From NCBI GenBank assembly GCA_945836255.1, contig CAMAKU010000004.1:1-45643 (forward strand): DNA of 45,643 nt, in the 5' to 3' direction. The notes beneath the pieces are model-generated. The model had not been told where the DNA came from, searched no databases, and saw nothing but the letters and a program-made list of their open reading frames with translations. Position 1 is the stretch's first letter. The number at the start of each line of letters is the position of its first letter. Source of the stretch: an uncultured Roseburia sp. (GTDB lineage: Bacteria > Bacillota > Clostridia > Lachnospirales > Lachnospiraceae). The position numbers and the translations under genes were made by a program. Below, in pieces: positions 33,346 to 42,805 of the stretch.

Positions 33346-35268
33346 TTACTTAGATTTTTTCTTATGCACCTGACGTAATGTTTTACGTTTGGCGGAAGTA
33401 GCGGCCGAATGCGACCGACTACCGCTCTGGTGCTTCTGCTTCTTCCTTGATGTGTCTTTCTCGGAAGCCAGTTTGCGCGGTCGAATCAGGCAATGCGCAT
33501 CAAAACCAATCAAATCCTCCCGATGGGTCTTCTTTAACGCTTCGTAGACCAACTCATAGTTCTTAGGGTCACGGTATTGAATCAGGGCGCGCTGCATTGC
33601 TTTTTCATGGGGATTGTGCGCCACATAGACCGGCTGCATCGTGGCAGGATCAAATCCGGTATAATACATACAGGTAGATATCGTGGACGGCGTGGGATAA
33701 AAATCCTGCACCTGTTCCGGCATATACCCCAGATCACGCAGATACTCCGCCAGAGCAACTGCCTCTTTTAATGTGGATCCCGGATGTGACGACATCAGAT
33801 AGGGCACTAAGTACTGTTTTTTGCCCAGCTGTTCGTTAATCCGACGGTATTTCTCCTTAAATCGATTATATACGGCTACCGGTGGCTTACCCATATGCGT
33901 CAGTACTTCATCTGCGATATGCTCCGGTGCCACCTTCAGTTGTCCGCTGATATGATACTGACATAATTCTCGTAAAAAGGAATCATCCGCATCTGCCATC
34001 AAATAATCAAAACGAATACCGGAACGCACAAATACTTTCTTGACGCCGGGAAGGGCTCGCAATTCCTGCAGCAACGTCAGGTAATCGGTGTGATCCACCG
34101 TCAAATTCTTACAAGGTTGTGGAAAAAGGCATTGTCGATTCATACAAACACCCTTTTGCAGTTGTTTTTCACAGGAAGGATGCCGAAAATTGGCGGTAGG
34201 ACCTCCCACATCATGGATATATCCTTTAAAATCAGGATCTTGGATCATCTGTTTTGCTTCTGAAAGGATGGATTCATGACTTCGTGTCTGCACAATCCGT
34301 CCCTGATGAAAGGTCAGGGCACAGAAATTACAGCCGCCAAAACAACCGCGGTTGCTTATTAGGCTGAATTTGACCTCAGAAATAGCTGGAATCCCGCCAG
34401 CCGCCTCATAACTGGGATGATAGGTCCGCATATACGGCAACGCGTAGACATCGTCCATCTCCTGGGTTGTCAATGGTTTCTGCGGTGGATTCTGCACCAC
34501 AAAAACACCATGGGGATACGCTTCACATAGTTTTCTGGCAGAAAAAGCATCTGTATTCTGATACTGGATATAAAAACTTCTGGCGTATTCTTCTTTGCTT
34601 TGGCAGATATCTTCGTAGGACGGGAGCATCAATGCATCCTCCATCAACGCGACATCCTGCGTGCGGAATACGGTCCCGGCCACATAGGTAATATCTTTGA
34701 CGGCAATCCCTGCCTGCAGTGCATCTGCAATTTCCAGAACGGAGCGCTCCCCCATTCCATAGGAAATCAGATCTGCGCCGGAATCCATGAGGATGGAACG
34801 TTTTACTTTGTCAGACCAATAATCATAATGGGCCAGCCGACGCAGACTGGCTTCGATTCCGCCGATAATGATTGGTGTATGTTTGTAGGTATGACGAATC
34901 AGATTACAATAGACAATCGTTGCGTAGTCCGGACGTTTGCCCATTTCACCCCCCGGTGAGAATGCATCCGTTTTACGACGCTTTTTGGATACGGAATAAT
35001 GATTGACCATGGAATCCATATTGCCGGCAGATACCAGAAATCCCAACCGTGGTTCCCCTAACACAGTAACAGAAGCATCATCCCGCCAATCCGGCTGTGC
35101 AATAATCCCCACCCGGTATCCATGGGCTTCCAAAAGACGCGTAATAATGGCATGCCCGAATGACGGATGATCTACATAAGCATCCCCGCACACATAGACA
35201 AAATCCAATTGCGCAATCCCTCTTTTTTGCATATCTTCTCTTGAAATTGGTAAAAAATCCTGCTCCAT
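33346..35268 (-). CDS. YgiQ family radical SAM protein
   Basis: The 640-residue protein matches YgiQ, a conserved radical SAM family of unknown reaction. It has an N-terminal domain (DAYVDHPSFGHAIITRLLEAHG, partial), the 4Fe-4S motif CFGGCNFC (Cys 309, 313 and 316 here) and a later HPSCEKQLQKGVC segment. The C-terminus is a basic Lys/Arg/Ser tail. I chose the ATG at 35268 because AAAAGGA lies upstream; a TTG two codons earlier is the alternative. Confidence 0.88.
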   Translation of the reverse strand: MEQDFLPISREDMQKRGIAQLDFVYVCGDAYVDHPSFGHAIITRLLEAHGYRVGIIAQPDWRDDASVTVLGEPRLGFLVSAGNMDSMVNHYSVSKKRRKTDAFSPGGEMGKRPDYATIVYCNLIRHTYKHTPIIIGGIEASLRRLAHYDYWSDKVKRSILMDSGADLISYGMGERSVLEIADALQAGIAVKDITYVAGTVFRTQDVALMEDALMLPSYEDICQSKEEYARSFYIQYQNTDAFSARKLCEAYPHGVFVVQNPPQKPLTTQEMDDVYALPYMRTYHPSYEAAGGIPAISEVKFSLISNRGCFGGCNFCALTFHQGRIVQTRSHESILSEAKQMIQDPDFKGYIHDVGGPTANFRHPSCEKQLQKGVCMNRQCLFPQPCKNLTVDHTDYLTLLQELRALPGVKKVFVRSGIRFDYLMADADDSFLRELCQYHISGQLKVAPEHIADEVLTHMGKPPVAVYNRFKEKYRRINEQLGKKQYLVPYLMSSHPGSTLKEAVALAEYLRDLGYMPEQVQDFYPTPSTISTCMYYTGFDPATMQPVYVAHNPHEKAMQRALIQYRDPKNYELVYEALKKTHREDLIGFDAHCLIRPRKLASEKDTSRKKQKHQSGSRSHSAATSAKRKTLRQVHKKKSK

Positions 35269-35279
35269 AAACAATCCTT

Positions 35280-35927
35280 TTAACGAACAATCTCCGTATA
35301 ATCTGTAATGTAGTAGTCTGCCATCTGCTTTTTCTCTTCAATGATATCTCTGGAATAATCATCATAGATGGCACAGACCTGCATCCCGGCTGCCTTCCCC
35401 GCAGCAATCCCCGGACAGATGTCTTCAAAAACAAGGCATTCTTGCGGCTCCACCCCGAGACGTCTCGCCACCTCCTGATAGATATCCGGTTCCGGCTTCC
35501 CATGCGCCACCTCGTTCCCTGTCAGAAAACAATCAATATAATCCGTAAGATGTAGCGCCTCCGTCACTGCCTGCAGCAATTCTCTGGAATTACTGGTAGC
35601 AATCCCTGTCTTGACGGAGCGTTTCCGCAGATCCTTAAGGAATGTTTCCGCACCCGGTTTGAATGTAACACGATGTGCATAGGCATCCATGGCCAGCGCA
35701 TTCCACTCTTGCATCATCTGTTCTACCGAATCACGAATGCCCAGATGCTTTTGAAAAAATAACGCTGTCTCACGCATACTGCAACCTTCAATATCTTTTT
35801 GCAGCGTAGGTGGCATTGTGAGATTTCTTGCCCCCAGATAATCCAGATCCACCTGCTTCCATACCCACATAGAATCCACCAGTGTCCCGTCCAAATCAAA
35901 GATAACTGCTTTTATATTCTGTAACAT
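35280..35927 (-). CDS. HAD superfamily hydrolase, subfamily IA
   Basis: The 215-residue protein has the HAD nucleophile motif FDLDGTLVDS at the start, a helical cap, motif II (GIATSNS), a Lys in HGKPEPD and an acidic motif IV (VFEDICPGIAAGKAAGM, partial). It resembles beta-phosphoglucomutase or phosphoglycolate phosphatase-like enzymes; the substrate is unknown. I chose the ATG at 35927; the ribosome-binding site is weak. It overlaps the end of the RsuA-family gene by 32 bases, which suggests coupling. Confidence 0.85.
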   Translation of the reverse strand: MLQNIKAVIFDLDGTLVDSMWVWKQVDLDYLGARNLTMPPTLQKDIEGCSMRETALFFQKHLGIRDSVEQMMQEWNALAMDAYAHRVTFKPGAETFLKDLRKRSVKTGIATSNSRELLQAVTEALHLTDYIDCFLTGNEVAHGKPEPDIYQEVARRLGVEPQECLVFEDICPGIAAGKAAGMQVCAIYDDYSRDIIEEKKQMADYYITDYTEIVR

Positions 35928-36615
35928 AATCCATTTCTCTTTCTGTAAATTTACGGTAAGCGCCAAGTGCAAGAGATTCGTCCAACACAAACGCTCCCAT
36001 AGTCAGTCGTTTCAGATAGATGACTTCCTTTCCACATGCATGCATCATACGTTTCACTTGATGGTACATGCCTTCCGCTATGGTGATTCTGACCTTCGTC
36101 CCATCAGTGGGATCAATGGAAAGTTGTGCCGGTTTGGTCCTATGCTGCTCACCAATGTCAATTCCCTGTGCAAACCGAAGCACATCCTCCGGTGTGGCCG
36201 GTTGATTCAGATGGGCCAGATAACATTTTTCCACATGTTTGCCGGGACTGAGCAAATGATGTGCAAAAATGCCATCATTGGTAATAAGCAGTAAACCTTC
36301 CGTATCCAAATCCAGCCTTCCCACAGTAAACAAATCTCCTCGGGCATTCATGGGCACATAGGAAAACACGGTCTCATGCACCGCATCCCTATTCGCGCAG
36401 ACACAACCAGCCGGTTTATGAAACATATAATATTCAAATGCTTCATACGTCAGCGGCCGTCCCTGACAGCACACTACATCCTCGTTCTCTTTTACTTGCT
36501 GTTTTCCGTCACCCGCCACAATTCCGTTGATGGTAACGCATCCGGTTTTTAAGATTTTCTTTACTTCTGAGCGGGTGCCTACACCGCATTGGCTCATAAA
36601 TTTATCCAGTCTCAT
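35896..36615 (-). CDS. rsuA: RsuA-family rRNA pseudouridine synthase
   Basis: The 239-residue protein has an N-terminal S4 domain (MRLDKFMSQCGVGTRSEVKK) and the RsuA-type active site GRLDLDTEGLL at 99-109, with Asp102 as nucleophile. HKPAGCVCANRD and EGMYHQVKRMMHACGKEV are also typical (fragments). The family modifies 16S U516 or 23S uridines; this member could be either. I chose the ATG at 36615; the open frame continues 8 codons upstream. The divergent gene begins only 38 bases away. Confidence 0.87.
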   Translation of the reverse strand: MRLDKFMSQCGVGTRSEVKKILKTGCVTINGIVAGDGKQQVKENEDVVCCQGRPLTYEAFEYYMFHKPAGCVCANRDAVHETVFSYVPMNARGDLFTVGRLDLDTEGLLLITNDGIFAHHLLSPGKHVEKCYLAHLNQPATPEDVLRFAQGIDIGEQHRTKPAQLSIDPTDGTKVRITIAEGMYHQVKRMMHACGKEVIYLKRLTMGAFVLDESLALGAYRKFTEREMDYVTEYKSSYL

Positions 36616-36653
36616 ATCATCATATACTCTGTCAAACAATCATAAACTATTCT

Positions 36654-37595
36654 ATGAAGTGTGGAATTATTATCATAATCATCGGTGTCATTATCGCCAT
36701 CTGTCACCCCCAACTGACCTTACAGGGTGCTATCAATGGTCTGAACATATGGTTTTTCCAATTGCTGCCCACTCTGTTGCCTTTTATGATCGTATCCAAC
36801 ATCCTGCTATCAAAGGACATCACACGCCCACTTCTTGGGGCAGTGTCTCCCTGGTTGCAAAAACGAATGCGATTCCTATGCATCCTGTTTAATTTATTTG
36901 CCGGATTTACCTTTGGTCTGCCCATCGGCGCAAAAATCACCCAGAATCTGCTGGACGATCATGTGATCACAGAAAAACAGGGACAAATCCTGCTAAACAA
37001 CTGTAATGTAATTGGACCTTCCTTTGTTGGTGGTTTTTTCCTGACGAATAAATTGCAGCATCCCGAATGGCTGGGAATTACATTTGCCATCCTTTATCTT
37101 CCTCAGTTGTGCTGTTGTGTTCTCTCGCTGTTGCGTATCCTTCGAACACCAGCGGACGATGAACCAAACTCTCCCGCCATCCATATGAAAAAAGCGACAC
37201 CTAGACTTAAAAACTGCTTTCAAATCTTAGATGTCGCAATTATGAATGGATTTGAAACCATTACCATTCTTGGTGGATATTTGATTATGTTCGGCATTCT
37301 CTGTATGTATATCAAAGAACTGTCAATCATCCCCTGCTGGCTCAATGCATGTCTCATTGCCATTCTGGAGATTACCAGTGGAATTCATGAAATCGCTGCA
37401 CTGGCCATTCCCACAAATGCCAAATACCTGTTATCCATCCCTATGCTTTCTTTTGGTGGGCTTTGCACAGCCATGCAGACAAGATCCATCATGCGTACCA
37501 CATCACTGTCCATCCCCAAATACCTACGACACAAGATTATATATGCCGGTATCAGTGCTGCCTGCGCGCTGCTCTTTTATACTACTCTTTGTTGA
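36654..37595 (+). CDS. YlbJ-like nucleoside-recognition-domain membrane protein
   Basis: The 313-residue protein has about eight membrane segments and resembles YlbJ/SpoIIM-type proteins with Gate-like halves: LPTLLPFMIVSNILLS early, GLPIGAKITQNLL in the middle and ILEITSGIHEIAAL late (fragments). YlbJ is needed for spore coat formation in Bacillus and lies beside ylbI (coaD) and ylbH (rsmD), as here. I see no Shine-Dalgarno before the ATG. It overlaps the convergent coiled-coil gene by 14 bases at its 3' end. Confidence 0.7.
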   Translation: MKCGIIIIIIGVIIAICHPQLTLQGAINGLNIWFFQLLPTLLPFMIVSNILLSKDITRPLLGAVSPWLQKRMRFLCILFNLFAGFTFGLPIGAKITQNLLDDHVITEKQGQILLNNCNVIGPSFVGGFFLTNKLQHPEWLGITFAILYLPQLCCCVLSLLRILRTPADDEPNSPAIHMKKATPRLKNCFQILDVAIMNGFETITILGGYLIMFGILCMYIKELSIIPCWLNACLIAILEITSGIHEIAALAIPTNAKYLLSIPMLSFGGLCTAMQTRSIMRTTSLSIPKYLRHKIIYAGISAACALLFYTTLC

Positions 37596-38253
37596 AGAAA
37601 GATTCCGGAATATCAAGTGCCGGAACTTCTTCTTCCTGCGGTGCCCCATTCTGCTGTTCAGCGGAAACTTTCACGGCTTCTGCCGGACGAGCCGTCGTAT
37701 TCTTATCTTCCTGTGGCTGTGGTGCCAGTTCCTGACGATTGGCTACCACGATATCTAAGTAGCCCTGCATGGTCTGAAGATAATTCTCCGTGCGCGCCTG
37801 TGTGGTTTCCATGGAATTGGCAATCACACTCTCAATGGTATTTAAGAGATCGTCTGTGTAAGCGATGGCTCCCATGCGGATACTGTTGGCATCCTCTGTG
37901 GCTTTGTCGAGCATCTCCTGCGCATTCTTCGTTGCAAGCATCACAATTTCATTGGCTTTCGCATATGCCTGTTGCATAATCTGATGCTCACTTACCAGTT
38001 CATTGGTCTGAATCTGTGCCTGTGCAATAATCGCATCCGCCTTATTCTGTGCATCTGCCAGAATCGCCTCTTTATTGCTGATGATTTTCTGATACCGCTT
38101 GATTTCTTCCGGTGTCTTCGTTCGCAATTCCTCCAGAAGACTCTCCAACTCATCGCGATTGACTACAATCTTAGACGGTGAAAAAGCGGACGGCTTGCAG
38201 CCATCAATGTACTCTTCAATTTCCTCAATGATTTCTTCGATTCCACTTGACAT
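37582..38253 (-). CDS. Coiled-coil protein of unknown function (ATPase subunit H/DivIVA-like)
   Basis: The 223-residue protein is acidic at the N-terminus (MSSGIEEIIEEIEEYIDG), then forms a long helical region (about 40-170) rich in Ala, Gln, Glu and Asn that is probably coiled coil. The C-terminal 50 residues are Pro/Gln/Glu rich and disordered. It is often labelled as an ATP-synthase-like subunit by low-complexity similarity, but I see no enzyme motif. It lies 13 bases after coaD as the last gene of that operon. A structural or DivIVA-like scaffolding role is a guess. Confidence 0.7.
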   Translation of the reverse strand: MSSGIEEIIEEIEEYIDGCKPSAFSPSKIVVNRDELESLLEELRTKTPEEIKRYQKIISNKEAILADAQNKADAIIAQAQIQTNELVSEHQIMQQAYAKANEIVMLATKNAQEMLDKATEDANSIRMGAIAYTDDLLNTIESVIANSMETTQARTENYLQTMQGYLDIVVANRQELAPQPQEDKNTTARPAEAVKVSAEQQNGAPQEEEVPALDIPESFFNKE

Positions 38254-38266
38254 AATAAAATCTCCT

Positions 38267-38746
38267 TTATGAATTGTATTTTGCCTGAATCAACGGAATA
38301 ATCTCCGCAGGTACAAATCTACTGATATCTCCACCATAGGACGCAAATTCCCGCACAATCGTTGAACTCAAATACGAGTAATGCAACCCTGTTGTAAGAA
38401 AAATTGTCTCTAATTCGGGGTACTCCACTTTATTGGTCTGTGCAATCTGAATCTCATATTCGAAATCCGTCACTGCACGCAGCCCGCGAATAATCACATT
38501 GGCATCGATGCTTCTCGCATAATCCACCAGGAGTCCTTCAAAGGAATCCACAGTAACATTTGGATAATCAATAACCAATTGCTGAATCATACTCACTCGT
38601 TCTTCCGTAGTAAACAACGCATTCTTTGCGCTGTTATTCAGAACCCCGATCACCACTTCATCAAAGATCTTTGACGAACGTTCAATAATATCCAGATGCC
38701 CAAAGGTAACGGGATCAAAACTTCCGGGATAAATCGCTTTTTTCAT
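38267..38746 (-). CDS. coaD: Phosphopantetheine adenylyltransferase
   Basis: CoaD makes dephospho-CoA from 4'-phosphopantetheine and ATP. The 159-residue protein has [19 protein letters not shown] with the TxGH-type nucleotidyltransferase motif and [13 protein letters not shown] with the ISST/S-type motif (fragments). The start is the ATG at 38746, MKKAIYPG. The open frame is longer upstream but overlaps rsmD. It lies 4 bases after the rsmD stop. Confidence 0.96.
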   Translation of the reverse strand: MKKAIYPGSFDPVTFGHLDIIERSSKIFDEVVIGVLNNSAKNALFTTEERVSMIQQLVIDYPNVTVDSFEGLLVDYARSIDANVIIRGLRAVTDFEYEIQIAQTNKVEYPELETIFLTTGLHYSYLSSTIVREFASYGGDISRFVPAEIIPLIQAKYNS

Positions 38747-38750
38747 AAAA

Positions 38751-39305
38751 TCACGCATCCTTTGCAAGAAAGACATGTTTGTTTGTCTTGTAATTTCTTT
38801 CGCTTATAATGTGATATCCCAACCCTTTTGCAAAAGCAAAGTCGGTATGCAAATCTGCTTCCACAATCACATATCCATCCTCAGCAAGAATATCCGCATC
38901 CCTAATGGCCTGCAGCACATCCTCCTCTAAGGATTCATGATAGGGCGGATCTACAAAAATAATATCGAATTGCATTCTGTTCTCCAGATTGCGGATTTCC
39001 GCCACCGCATCTCCGGCCATCACAACGGAATCGTCCTCAAAACCGGTATGCGCCAGATTACGCCGGATACAGTCCAGCGCCAGTCGATTGTTTTCAATAA
39101 AATAGGCGCACGCAGCACCTCTGCTGAGCGCTTCAATTCCGATCTGTCCACTTCCTGCAAATACATCAAGGAACTGGCAGTCACACAGATCATTCTGAAT
39201 AATATTAAACAAGGTCTCCTTCAGTCGATCCGTTGTCGGTCTGGTGTGGCATCCGGAAACCGTATGTAATTGTAGTCTTTTTCGTGTTCCAGCAATGACT
39301 CTCAT
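38751..39305 (-). CDS. rsmD: 16S rRNA (guanine966-N2)-methyltransferase RsmD
   Basis: RsmD methylates G966 of 16S rRNA. The 184-residue protein starts MRVIAGTRK, has [15 protein letters not shown], the SAM-binding [18 protein letters not shown] and the catalytic DPPY motif ([12 protein letters not shown]; fragments). It follows pncC by 3 bases and precedes coaD, the usual ylbH-ylbI pairing. Confidence 0.95.
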   Translation of the reverse strand: MRVIAGTRKRLQLHTVSGCHTRPTTDRLKETLFNIIQNDLCDCQFLDVFAGSGQIGIEALSRGAACAYFIENNRLALDCIRRNLAHTGFEDDSVVMAGDAVAEIRNLENRMQFDIIFVDPPYHESLEEDVLQAIRDADILAEDGYVIVEADLHTDFAFAKGLGYHIISERNYKTNKHVFLAKDA

Positions 39306-39308
39306 GGT

Positions 39309-39788
39309 TCATTCTCCCTCTTGGGACATACAGGACAATAGCAGATTCGTCACTGCCTCCACCGCCTGTTGACGTACCGCCTGCCGATCTCCTGCAAACC
39401 GGCATTCCTGTACAAAAGTATCTGACGTTGTGGCACAGGCGACATACACCAGTCCCACTGGCTTGTCCTTGGTTCCGCCATCCGGTCCCGCAATCCCGGT
39501 GGTTGCGATTCCGTAATCGGCATCTGCCCGTTCCCGGACACCTGCAGCCATCTCTGCTGCTGTCTGACGGCTGACGGCACCATATTGTTCCAGGGTCTCA
39601 TGAAGAACCCCCAGATTTTTCTCTTTTGCCTCATTGGAATAGGTCACGTAGCCTTCTTTAAAACAGACAGACACCCCCGCCAGGGATACAAAGGCAGCTG
39701 CGACCATGCCGCCGGTACAGGATTCTGCAATGGCCACCGTCTGTTCCGTGGCAGTCAACCGTTCTACAATCTGTTCTATCGTCTTCAT
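39309..39788 (-). CDS. pncC: CinA C-terminal type nicotinamide-nucleotide amidase
   Basis: The 159-residue protein is the amidase domain of CinA alone, without the N-terminal COG1058 domain of the competence-damage protein. It deamidates nicotinamide mononucleotide. The nucleophile lies in AESCTGGM (Ser23), with KEGYVTYSNEAKEKNLGV and GIATTGIAGPDGGTKDKPVG (fragments). The ATG overlaps the pgsA stop by one base. Confidence 0.9.
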   Translation of the reverse strand: MKTIEQIVERLTATEQTVAIAESCTGGMVAAAFVSLAGVSVCFKEGYVTYSNEAKEKNLGVLHETLEQYGAVSRQTAAEMAAGVRERADADYGIATTGIAGPDGGTKDKPVGLVYVACATTSDTFVQECRFAGDRQAVRQQAVEAVTNLLLSCMSQEGE

Positions 39789-40330
39789 TATTTCTGCTCT
39801 TTTAACACATCTTTGTTCTTAATGATGTAGTCGATTAATGAAATCACTGTCAGCGCCAACGCAATATAGGTAAGTACCGTGCCCAACACCGCAAAGACCG
39901 GATGATTGATATTGGCAATCAATACAATGATCATCAGCATCTGGAATACGGTCTTGAACTTGCCCCAATAACTAGCAGCAATCACAACGCCGTTGTCAGA
40001 GGCAACCAGACGGAACCCACTGATGATAAACTCACGGCTGATAATGATAATCACAATCCATGCCGCCAATTGCTTCGTCTCAATCAGACAAATCATAGCC
40101 GCACATACTAATAATTTATCAGCAAGGGGATCCATAAATTTTCCAAAATTTGTCACCAGATTATATTTTCTGGCAATCTTACCGTCTAACATATCGGTGA
40201 GACTGGCAACGATAAAAATAGCATCCGCAATGTAGCGGTACATCTGATTGTTGGGATCCAGTAAAAGAAAAATAACAAAAAACGGAATTAAAATAATCCG
40301 AAAAATAGTTAATTTGTTTGGTAAATTCAT
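39788..40330 (-). CDS. pgsA: CDP-diacylglycerol-glycerol-3-phosphate 3-phosphatidyltransferase
   Basis: PgsA makes phosphatidylglycerol phosphate. The 180-residue membrane protein carries the full CDP-alcohol phosphotransferase signature D-x2-DG-x2-AR-x8-G-x3-D-x3-D (from ASLTDMLDGKIARK to DPLADKLL). About five or six helices are visible. It overlaps rimO by 4 bases (ATGA type). Confidence 0.94.
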   Translation of the reverse strand: MNLPNKLTIFRIILIPFFVIFLLLDPNNQMYRYIADAIFIVASLTDMLDGKIARKYNLVTNFGKFMDPLADKLLVCAAMICLIETKQLAAWIVIIIISREFIISGFRLVASDNGVVIAASYWGKFKTVFQMLMIIVLIANINHPVFAVLGTVLTYIALALTVISLIDYIIKNKDVLKEQK

Positions 40331-41649
40331 TGCAATTCTCCTATCAAATCGTATTCATATGAACCAGTAACATAGCCCCGGACAAAATCACCTGTCATCA
40401 ATTCTGCCTCCGATGGAAGAAAGATATAGCCATCCACATCCGGTGCATCACGGTACGTGCGCCCGATATAGACCTGCTCATCTGTGACTTTACCTTCGAT
40501 AAAGACATCCACCTCAGAGCCAATCAATGATTCGTTACAGGTTGCGGCAATCTCCTGCTGTAACATCATAATATCCTCCACCCAAAGGGCTTTTTGCTCT
40601 TCCTCCACCTGATCTGCAAACTGATCTGCCGGTGTTCCTTCCTGTCTGGAATAGGCAAAACATCCCAGTCGGTCGAATTTCATCTCCGATACGAATGTTG
40701 CCAGTTCCTCGTGCATGGCCTGTGTCTCGCCGGGAAAACCGCAAATCAATGTGGTTCGAATACAGATATCCGGCATGGCTGCACGTAATTTCTGTACGAT
40801 GGCACGAATATCTGCCTGTGAAGTCTTTCGCCCCATGCGCTGTAAGATTGTATCATTGGCATGCTGTATCGGCATATCAATATAATGACACACCTTGGGG
40901 TTCTGTGCCATAACCGCAATTAATTCCTCGGTAATCTCCTCGGGATAACAGTATTGCAGCCGAATCCAGCGAATTCCATCGATGGCACTGAGTTTCTCCA
41001 GCAATGTAGGAAGCATCTTACGACCATACAAATCCACGCCGTACAGCGTCGTCTCCTGCGCCACCAGAATCAGTTCCTTCACGCCTCCTTCGGCAAGTTC
41101 TGTAGCTTCCTGAAGCAGTTGTTCCATTGGCACACTGCGGTAAGAACCACGTATAGACGGAATCACACAATAAGTACAATGCTTATCGCAGCCTTCTGCA
41201 ATCTTTAGATGTGCAAAATGTCCGCCGGTCGTCAATGTCCGACCTGCATAATTCTCAGGGAGCCCCACCAACGGTTTTTGGATGGATGGCTTCTGCCCTG
41301 CCAACGCCTCATGAATCGCCTGCACAATGGCATCATAGGAATTCGTTCCCAGAATGGCATCTACTTCCGGAATCTGTTCGGCAATATCATCCGCATAACG
41401 CTGTGCCAGACAACCGGTCACAATCAACGCCTTCAAACAGCCATTTTGCTTATATTGACCCATATCAATCAAGGTCTGAATACTCTCCTCCATGGCATCG
41501 CTGATAAAGCAGCAACTATTGACAACAATCACCTCTGCCTCTTGTTCGTCATCCGTCATGGTAAAGCCATCCTTGGCAAGCATCGCCAGCATATGCTCGG
41601 AATCCACCAGGTTCTTATCACACCCTAAGGAAATAAACAGAAGTTTCAT
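40327..41649 (-). CDS. rimO: Ribosomal protein S12 methylthiotransferase RimO
   Basis: RimO adds a methylthio group to an Asp of S12. The 440-residue protein has the N-terminal UPF0004 domain with Cys10, Cys46 and Cys80 for one cluster and the radical SAM motif CDKHCTYC (Cys154, 158, 161). A C-terminal TRAM domain (about 375-440) follows. It resembles MiaB, but the SLGCDKNLVDSE start and CDKHCTYCVIPSIRG fit RimO. The start overlaps the rpoZ stop by one base. Confidence 0.93.
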   Translation of the reverse strand: MKLLFISLGCDKNLVDSEHMLAMLAKDGFTMTDDEQEAEVIVVNSCCFISDAMEESIQTLIDMGQYKQNGCLKALIVTGCLAQRYADDIAEQIPEVDAILGTNSYDAIVQAIHEALAGQKPSIQKPLVGLPENYAGRTLTTGGHFAHLKIAEGCDKHCTYCVIPSIRGSYRSVPMEQLLQEATELAEGGVKELILVAQETTLYGVDLYGRKMLPTLLEKLSAIDGIRWIRLQYCYPEEITEELIAVMAQNPKVCHYIDMPIQHANDTILQRMGRKTSQADIRAIVQKLRAAMPDICIRTTLICGFPGETQAMHEELATFVSEMKFDRLGCFAYSRQEGTPADQFADQVEEEQKALWVEDIMMLQQEIAATCNESLIGSEVDVFIEGKVTDEQVYIGRTYRDAPDVDGYIFLPSEAELMTGDFVRGYVTGSYEYDLIGELQ

Positions 41650-41903
41650 TATGCTTCCTCTTCCTGCTCCTCTTCGTCAGAAATAATCTGCAGTTCACCG
41701 CTATACAATTCCTTGACAGCAACAGAAAGTGGCTTTTCCCCTTTCTGCGTCTGAACCAGCGGCTCCTGACCATCAATCAACTGTCTTGCACGCTTTGCCG
41801 TTGCACAGACAATACTGTAACGGCTGTTGACAACCGGTTCCTCACCGATTTCAACATTGTGGTTCACAACTTTCATTAATTCTACATAAGACGGATGTAA
41901 CAT
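41649..41903 (-). CDS. rpoZ: RNA polymerase omega subunit
   Basis: The 84-residue protein has the omega core: MLHPSYVELMKV, SRYSIVCATAKRARQLIDG and KPLSVAVKELYSGEL, with an acidic tail (fragments). It lies between gmk and rimO with a 5-base gap to gmk, a standard order in Firmicutes. Confidence 0.93.
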   Translation of the reverse strand: MLHPSYVELMKVVNHNVEIGEEPVVNSRYSIVCATAKRARQLIDGQEPLVQTQKGEKPLSVAVKELYSGELQIISDEEEQEEEA

Positions 41904-41908
41904 CGTTC

Positions 41909-42541
41909 TTATCTCCTTTCAAACTTCTTTAAATCTTTTTGTATCATATCTATTGTGTCTAGATTTCTTGCGGTTCTGAAATGTTCACAAGAAATGATAG
42001 CATACACCTGCTCCACGCTTTTTTCTATCTGGTCATTGATAATCAGATAATCATAACCACTCATGTATTGCGACTCCTGAGATGAGATTGCCAGTCGTTG
42101 TGCAATCACATCGGCAGTCTCCGTGCCGCGACCCACCAAGCGCTCCTTCAAGTCATTGGCCGAAGGCGGCGTCACAAACAGAAGCAATGCTTCAGGATAT
42201 AATTTCTTCACCTGAAGTGCTCCCTGAATCTCAATCTCCAGCAAAACATCCTTGCCTTCGTTGACTAACTTCTCCACATAAGATCGTGGGGTGCCATAAG
42301 AATTACCATTGAACGTGGCATACTCCAACAACTCCCCTGCCGCAATCATCGCATCAAATTCTTCTCTGGTCTTGAAGAAATATTCCCGACCTTCCTCTTC
42401 CCCCTGCCGTTTGCCCCGGGTTGTGGCTGAAATGGACAAATGGTATTCTCCGGGATGCTTCTTCAGCAGATGTTTCATAATCGTGCCTTTTCCGGCTCCT
42501 GAAAAACCTGATAAAACAATAATAAGTCCTTTGCGTTCCAT
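41909..42541 (-). CDS. gmk: Guanylate kinase
   Basis: Gmk phosphorylates GMP to GDP. The 210-residue protein has the P-loop SGFSGAGKGT at 11-20, the GMP-binding SATTRGKRQGEEEGREYFF and the RLVGRGTETADVI lid (fragments). The ATG overlaps the remA stop by one base. It follows remA as in Bacillus. Confidence 0.97.
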   Translation of the reverse strand: MERKGLIIVLSGFSGAGKGTIMKHLLKKHPGEYHLSISATTRGKRQGEEEGREYFFKTREEFDAMIAAGELLEYATFNGNSYGTPRSYVEKLVNEGKDVLLEIEIQGALQVKKLYPEALLLFVTPPSANDLKERLVGRGTETADVIAQRLAISSQESQYMSGYDYLIINDQIEKSVEQVYAIISCEHFRTARNLDTIDMIQKDLKKFERR

Positions 42542-42798
42542 TATGCCTCAACCTCCTTTTCTTTTTGTGCATCTTTGGTTCTGCCAGCAATGGTATCCGG
42601 AAGTAACGCAGAAAGTACAATATGCTGATCCGTCACGATAATCCCCCGGGTTCTTCTGCCCTGCGTCGCGTCAATGATATTTCCGTCTTCTTTTGCCTTT
42701 TGCACCAATCGCTTGGCCGGTGCCGAATCCGGAGTGACGATCGACACCACCTTATCTGTATTAATGATATTTCCAAATCCAATATTAATAAATGCCAT
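42541..42798 (-). CDS. remA: RemA family (DUF370) transcription regulator
   Basis: RemA is a small DNA-binding regulator, activating matrix and osmoprotection genes in Bacillus. The 85-residue protein matches DUF370: [21 protein letters not shown] and [15 protein letters not shown] (fragments). It lies between yicC and gmk, the usual place. The target genes here are unknown. Confidence 0.92.
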   Translation of the reverse strand: MAFINIGFGNIINTDKVVSIVTPDSAPAKRLVQKAKEDGNIIDATQGRRTRGIIVTDQHIVLSALLPDTIAGRTKDAQKEKEVEA

Positions 42799-42805
42799 AA
42801 CTATC

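Noticed and set aside
41209..41628. Plus-strand open frame of 139 codons inside rimO
   Set aside because: It is antisense to rimO, whose iron-sulphur motifs are clear, and has no recognisable features.
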